64,000 nucleotides of DNA from Cohnella candidum (GTDB lineage: Bacteria; Bacillota; Bacilli; Paenibacillales; Paenibacillaceae), in contig NZ_CP033433.1 of NCBI RefSeq assembly GCF_003713065.1, positions 1,399,001 to 1,463,000 on the forward strand, written 5' to 3'. Numbering within the stretch: position 1 is the first letter of the stretch; each line of letters opens with the position of its first letter. The notes beneath the pieces were generated by a model that did not search any database, had not been told where the DNA came from, and was given only the letters and a program-made list of their open reading frames with translations. Shown piece by piece: positions 60,478 to 64,000 of the stretch. The translations under genes and the position numbers were made by a program.

Positions 60478-63090
60478 ATGGCAACCAAGGAGAAGGTTCA
60501 GGAAACTTTCGTATCCGCTCAAGAGGAAGTAAGCCGGCTGGCCGCAAGTGCGAAACAGGCGCAGGACGCTTATATGGCACTGGATCAGGAGCAGGTCGAC
60601 CGCATCGTCCACCAAATGGCGCTGGCGGGACTCGATCGGCACATGACGCTGGCGAAGCTGGCGGTGGAGGAAACCGGACGGGGCGTCTACGAAGACAAGA
60701 TCACCAAAAACTTGTTCGCGACGGAGTACATCTACCACAGCATCAAGAACGAGAAAACGGTCGGCGTCATCGAAGACAATCCTTACGAAAACTATCGCAA
60801 AGTGGCGGAGCCGGTCGGCGTCATCGCCGGAATTACGCCGGTGACCAATCCGACCTCCACGACGATGTTCAAGGCGCTGATCGCAGCGAAGACGCGCAAT
60901 CCGATTATCTTCGCGTTCCACCCGTCCGCCCAGCGCTCCAGTGCGGAAGCGGCCAAGACGCTGCTGGAAGCCGCGGTGGCGGCCGGCGCGCCGGAGCATT
61001 GCATCCAGTGGATCGAGCATCCTTCCGTCGAAGCGACGCAGCTGCTGATGAACCATAAAGACGTTGCGCTTGTGCTGGCGACAGGCGGATCGGCGATGGT
61101 CAAAGCCGCTTACAGCACCGGCAAACCGGCGCTCGGCGTCGGACCCGGCAACGTACCCTGCTTCATCGAACGGACAGCCGACCTGGAACAAGCGGTCACC
61201 GACCTGATTCTGTCCAAGACGTTCGATAACGGCATGATCTGCGCTTCCGAGCAAGCCGTCATTCTCGACGAGCCGATCTACAAAGAAGCGAAGAAGCTGA
61301 TGACGCAGCTCGGCTGCCACTTCCTGACCAAAGAAGAAACGGAAGCCGTCTCCAAGCTCGTGATCAATCCCGACAAATGTGCCGTCAATGCGGTCATCGT
61401 GGGACAGCCTGCGGTCAAAATCGCCGAAATGGCGGGAATTGCGGTGCCGGCCGGAACGAAAGTGCTTGTCGCGGAACTGGAAGGCGTAGGCCCTAAATTC
61501 CCGCTGTCGGCGGAAAAGCTGAGCCCGGTTCTCGCGTGCTATAGAACGAAGACGGCTGAGCAGGGGATCGAAAGAGCCGCGCAGGTCGTGGCGTTCGGAG
61601 GCATGGGCCACTCCTCGGTCATCCATTCGAAGGACCAGGCGGTCATCGCCGCATTCTCTGCAAGGCTGCAGACCGGCCGCATTATCGTGAACGCTCCTTC
61701 GACGCACGGCGCGATCGGCGACATTTACAACACCAACCTGCCGTCGCTGACGCTCGGCTGCGGATCGTACGGCAGCAACTCGACGACCTCCAACGTCACC
61801 GCAGTCAATCTGATCAACGTGAAGAGAGTCGCCTACCGCACGCTGAACATGCAATGGTTCAAGGTGCCTCCGAAAATTTACTTCGAGCGCGGATCGACGC
61901 AATATCTCGAGAAAATGCCGGATATCAGCCGGGTCATGATCGTCACCGACGCCGCGATGGTGAAGCTGGGCTACGCGGAGAAAGTGGAGTACTACCTCCG
62001 CAAGCGCAAGCAGGCGGTGGCGGTCGAAATCTTCTCGGACGTGGAACCGGACCCTTCGGTGGATACGGTTCGCCGGGGAACCCGGATGATGGAGCAATTC
62101 AAGCCGGACTGCATCATCGCCCTCGGAGGCGGCTCTCCGATGGACGCGGCGAAAGCCATGTGGCTGTTCTACGAATACCCGGACACGAGCTTCGACTCGC
62201 TCAAACAGAAGTTCCTGGACATCCGCAAGCGGATCTACAAGTATCCGCGGCTCGGACAGAAAGCGAAGTTCGTCGCGATCCCGACGACTTCGGGAACCGG
62301 CTCGGAAGTGACCTCGTTCGCGGTCATTACCGACAAGGAGAAAGGCAACACGAAATATCCGCTCGCGGATTACGAACTGACGCCGGACGTGGCGATCATC
62401 GACCCGGATTACGTGTACAGCCTGCCCAAAACGGCGGTGGCGGACACGGGCATGGACGTCTTGACGCACGCCATTGAAGCCTACGTCTCGGTCATGGCGA
62501 ACGATTTCACCGACGGCTTGGCGCTTAAGGCCATCCAGCTCGTATTCGAGAACCTGGAAGCTTCCTACGCGACGGCCGATCCGAAAGCGCGCGAGAAAAT
62601 GCACAACGCGTCGACGATTGCGGGCATGGCGTTCGCGAACGCCTTCCTCGGAATCAACCACAGCTTGGCGCACAAATGGGGCGGGCAGTACCATACGGCG
62701 CATGGACGCACCAACGCGATTCTGATGCCTCATGTCATCCGGTACAACGCGCAGAAACCGACGAAGTTCGCGTCGTTCCCGAAATACGACCATTTCGTCG
62801 CCGACAAGCGATACGCCGATATCGCGAGACTGCTCGGGCTGCCGGCATCGACGACGGAAGAAGGCGTGGCCAGCCTGATCGACGCCATTCGCAAGCTCAA
62901 CCGCGTCCTCGGCATTCCCGAGTCGTTCCGGGAGCTCGGATTCGACGAGAAGGATTTCGAAGCGAGGGTGGAGGAACTGGCCGATCGGGCGTTCGAGGAC
63001 CAATGCACGACCGCCAATCCGAGAATGCCGCTCGTCACCGAGCTGGCCGGCGTTTACCGCAACGCGTTTTACGGCAATTTCCAAGCATAA
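60478..63090 (+). CDS. adhE: Bifunctional acetaldehyde-CoA / alcohol dehydrogenase
   Basis: 870 aa, full length; ATG 60478 after TGGAGGG. N-terminal CoA-acylating aldehyde dehydrogenase (about 10-440) with catalytic Cys255 (GMICASEQA) and ITPVTNPTST; C-terminal iron alcohol dehydrogenase (about 455-865) with GGGSPMDAAKAMW, PTTSGTGSEVT and iron ligands in GINHSLAHKWGGQYHTAHGRTN. It converts acetyl-CoA to ethanol, re-oxidising two NADH. Iron-dependent and usually oxygen-sensitive; it forms spirosomes. Followed by pflB, the usual source of its acetyl-CoA. Confidence 0.96.
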   Translation: MATKEKVQETFVSAQEEVSRLAASAKQAQDAYMALDQEQVDRIVHQMALAGLDRHMTLAKLAVEETGRGVYEDKITKNLFATEYIYHSIKNEKTVGVIEDNPYENYRKVAEPVGVIAGITPVTNPTSTTMFKALIAAKTRNPIIFAFHPSAQRSSAEAAKTLLEAAVAAGAPEHCIQWIEHPSVEATQLLMNHKDVALVLATGGSAMVKAAYSTGKPALGVGPGNVPCFIERTADLEQAVTDLILSKTFDNGMICASEQAVILDEPIYKEAKKLMTQLGCHFLTKEETEAVSKLVINPDKCAVNAVIVGQPAVKIAEMAGIAVPAGTKVLVAELEGVGPKFPLSAEKLSPVLACYRTKTAEQGIERAAQVVAFGGMGHSSVIHSKDQAVIAAFSARLQTGRIIVNAPSTHGAIGDIYNTNLPSLTLGCGSYGSNSTTSNVTAVNLINVKRVAYRTLNMQWFKVPPKIYFERGSTQYLEKMPDISRVMIVTDAAMVKLGYAEKVEYYLRKRKQAVAVEIFSDVEPDPSVDTVRRGTRMMEQFKPDCIIALGGGSPMDAAKAMWLFYEYPDTSFDSLKQKFLDIRKRIYKYPRLGQKAKFVAIPTTSGTGSEVTSFAVITDKEKGNTKYPLADYELTPDVAIIDPDYVYSLPKTAVADTGMDVLTHAIEAYVSVMANDFTDGLALKAIQLVFENLEASYATADPKAREKMHNASTIAGMAFANAFLGINHSLAHKWGGQYHTAHGRTNAILMPHVIRYNAQKPTKFASFPKYDHFVADKRYADIARLLGLPASTTEEGVASLIDAIRKLNRVLGIPESFRELGFDEKDFEARVEELADRAFEDQCTTANPRMPLVTELAGVYRNAFYGNFQA

Positions 63091-63123
63091 CCGCTCACGG
63101 TATAGATAGAGGAGGAACCGATC

Positions 63124-64000
63124 ATGGCAGCGACGGAGAAGGATCTGAAACAAATCGCCCCGAACGGTGAAATGGAAGGCTGGCGGGGGTTCCGTCAGGG
63201 ACGCTGGCAGCGGCACATCGACGTGAACGATTTCCTGGCGCTGAACCTGACGCCGTACGAAGGCGACGAGCGTTTCCTGGCCGAGCCGACGGAAGCGACG
63301 AAACGGCTTTGGGCCCGCGTGCTCGAATTGATGAAACAGGAACGGGAAAACGGCGGGGTGCTGGATGTGGATACGGAAACCGTGTCCACGATCACATCGC
63401 ATGGACCAGGGTATATCGCGCTTGAGCTGGAGCAAATCGTAGGCTTGCAGACGGACGCGCCGCTGAAGCGTTCCGTGCAGCCGTTCGGCGGCATCCGGAT
63501 GGTCATCGACTCCTGCGAAGCTTACGGCTACAAGCTGCCGGAGGAAATCGTCCGCACGTTCACGGATATCCGCAAGACGCACAACCAGGGCGTTTTCGAC
63601 GCCTACACTTCGGAAATGAAGCTGGCGCGCAAAGCCGGCATCGTGACCGGCTTGCCGGACGCCTACGGCAGAGGCCGCATCATCGGCGACTATCGCCGGG
63701 TGGCGCTGTACGGCGTCGACCGGCTGATCGAAGCCAAGAAAGCCGATCTGGAGCAGATGGAACAGGACGCCATGACGGAAGAGCTGATCCGCGGTCGCGA
63801 GGAACTGTCGGAGCAGATCCGCAGCTTGGGAGAGCTCAAGCAGATGGCGGCATCCTACGGGTTTGACGTCTCCGGGCCGGCACGCACGGCCAAAGAAGCG
63901 GTGCAGTGGCTGTACTTCGCCTATCTCGCGGCCATCAAGGAACAGAACGGCGCGGCGATGAGCCTCGGACGCGTCTCCAGCTTCCTCGATATTTACATCG
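63124..64000 (+). CDS. pflB: Pyruvate formate-lyase, 5' part
   Basis: ATG 63124 follows AGAGGAGG; the frame is open to the end of the window (292 codons). Conserved PFL segments are visible: W-x-[54 protein letters not shown] and [17 protein letters not shown]. The catalytic cysteine pair and the radical glycine loop lie beyond the edge. PFL splits pyruvate with CoA into formate and acetyl-CoA; its glycyl radical is destroyed by oxygen. A pflA activase is expected next, out of view. Confidence 0.94.
   Translation, partial: MAATEKDLKQIAPNGEMEGWRGFRQGRWQRHIDVNDFLALNLTPYEGDERFLAEPTEATKRLWARVLELMKQERENGGVLDVDTETVSTITSHGPGYIALELEQIVGLQTDAPLKRSVQPFGGIRMVIDSCEAYGYKLPEEIVRTFTDIRKTHNQGVFDAYTSEMKLARKAGIVTGLPDAYGRGRIIGDYRRVALYGVDRLIEAKKADLEQMEQDAMTEELIRGREELSEQIRSLGELKQMAASYGFDVSGPARTAKEAVQWLYFAYLAAIKEQNGAAMSLGRVSSFLDIYI

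Noticed and set aside
60301..63582. 1093-codon open frame on the minus strand opposite adhE
   Set aside because: It is antisense to a fully conserved adhE and pflB, has no RBS, and is Arg/His/Asp-rich nonsense; long antisense frames are normal in GC-rich genes.
1..64000. tRNA, rRNA, insertion sequences, prophage or CRISPR arrays
   Set aside because: I looked for these and saw no tRNA cloverleaf, transposase, integrase or repeat-spacer array.

Overview
The window looks like chromosomal DNA of an aerobic-to-facultative, endospore-forming Gram-positive bacterium of the Paenibacillaceae (Paenibacillus/Cohnella type). The reasons are the GC-rich codon use with strong AGGAGG-type ribosome binding sites, two spore-germinant receptor operons, a SpoIIP-type sporulation hydrolase, several 'copper amine oxidase N-terminal' stalk domains, a YwiC/Fnr-type anaerobic locus and very large hybrid histidine kinases. 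I see no prophage, insertion sequence, CRISPR array, rRNA or tRNA gene. Species was inferred from gene content only.

Layout. 0-3 kb: a 5'-truncated LRR/stalk/WG-repeat protein converging on a stalk-AMIN-SpoIIP protein. 3-10.4 kb: two soluble hybrid kinases, the second (1902 aa) built on nine 92-residue HAMP units. 10.4-17.9 kb: housekeeping genes (WrbA, YkvA, M3 oligopeptidase, a lipase-like protein, an oxidoreductase/SGNH-hydrolase pair, RpiA) and, at 13.8-14.1 kb, an unannotated stretch with a promoter, a long rod-like fold and a terminator that looks like a small RNA gene. 18-27 kb: CorC-type transporter, then the nitrite locus: an ANTAR regulator with a TrpD-like partner, divergent from nirB-nirD-focA/nirC whose leader carries the ANTAR two-hairpin/terminator switch; then DegV and an NrnB-like DHH phosphoesterase. 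27-32 kb: PBP1-type synthase, patatin, SH3/glucosaminidase protein, YdjM-like membrane hydrolase. 32-36 kb: germination operon 1 (A-C-B). 36-45 kb: ABC exporter, LysR/hydrolase divergent from EamA, MATE, aldo/keto reductase, two unknown membrane proteins. 45-49 kb: germination operon 2 (small TM protein-B-A-C). 49-54.8 kb: intergenic inverted repeats, phosphotransferase, a YdcZ-Crp/Fnr-YdcZ cassette, a FusB-like EF-G binding protein, PIG-L deacetylase overlapping an epimerase. 54.8-57 kb: an AT-richer patch with little coding sequence and two secreted proteins of unknown function. 57-64 kb: an anaerobic module with ywiC, a Crp/Fnr regulator, two hemerythrin-like proteins, DoxX, adhE and the 5' part of pflB.

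How it fits together. The strongest regulatory story is at the right end: three promoters each carry a perfect TGTGA-N6-TCACA box spaced so that its centre falls about 41.5 bases upstream of the expected start, the classical position for Fnr activation. They drive ywiC-crp/fnr, a hemerythrin-like gene, and a doxX-hemerythrin-adhE-pflB run, which would couple oxygen-handling proteins with oxygen-sensitive fermentation enzymes. The second strong story is the nitrite operon, where the ANTAR protein and its probable RNA target lie side by side.
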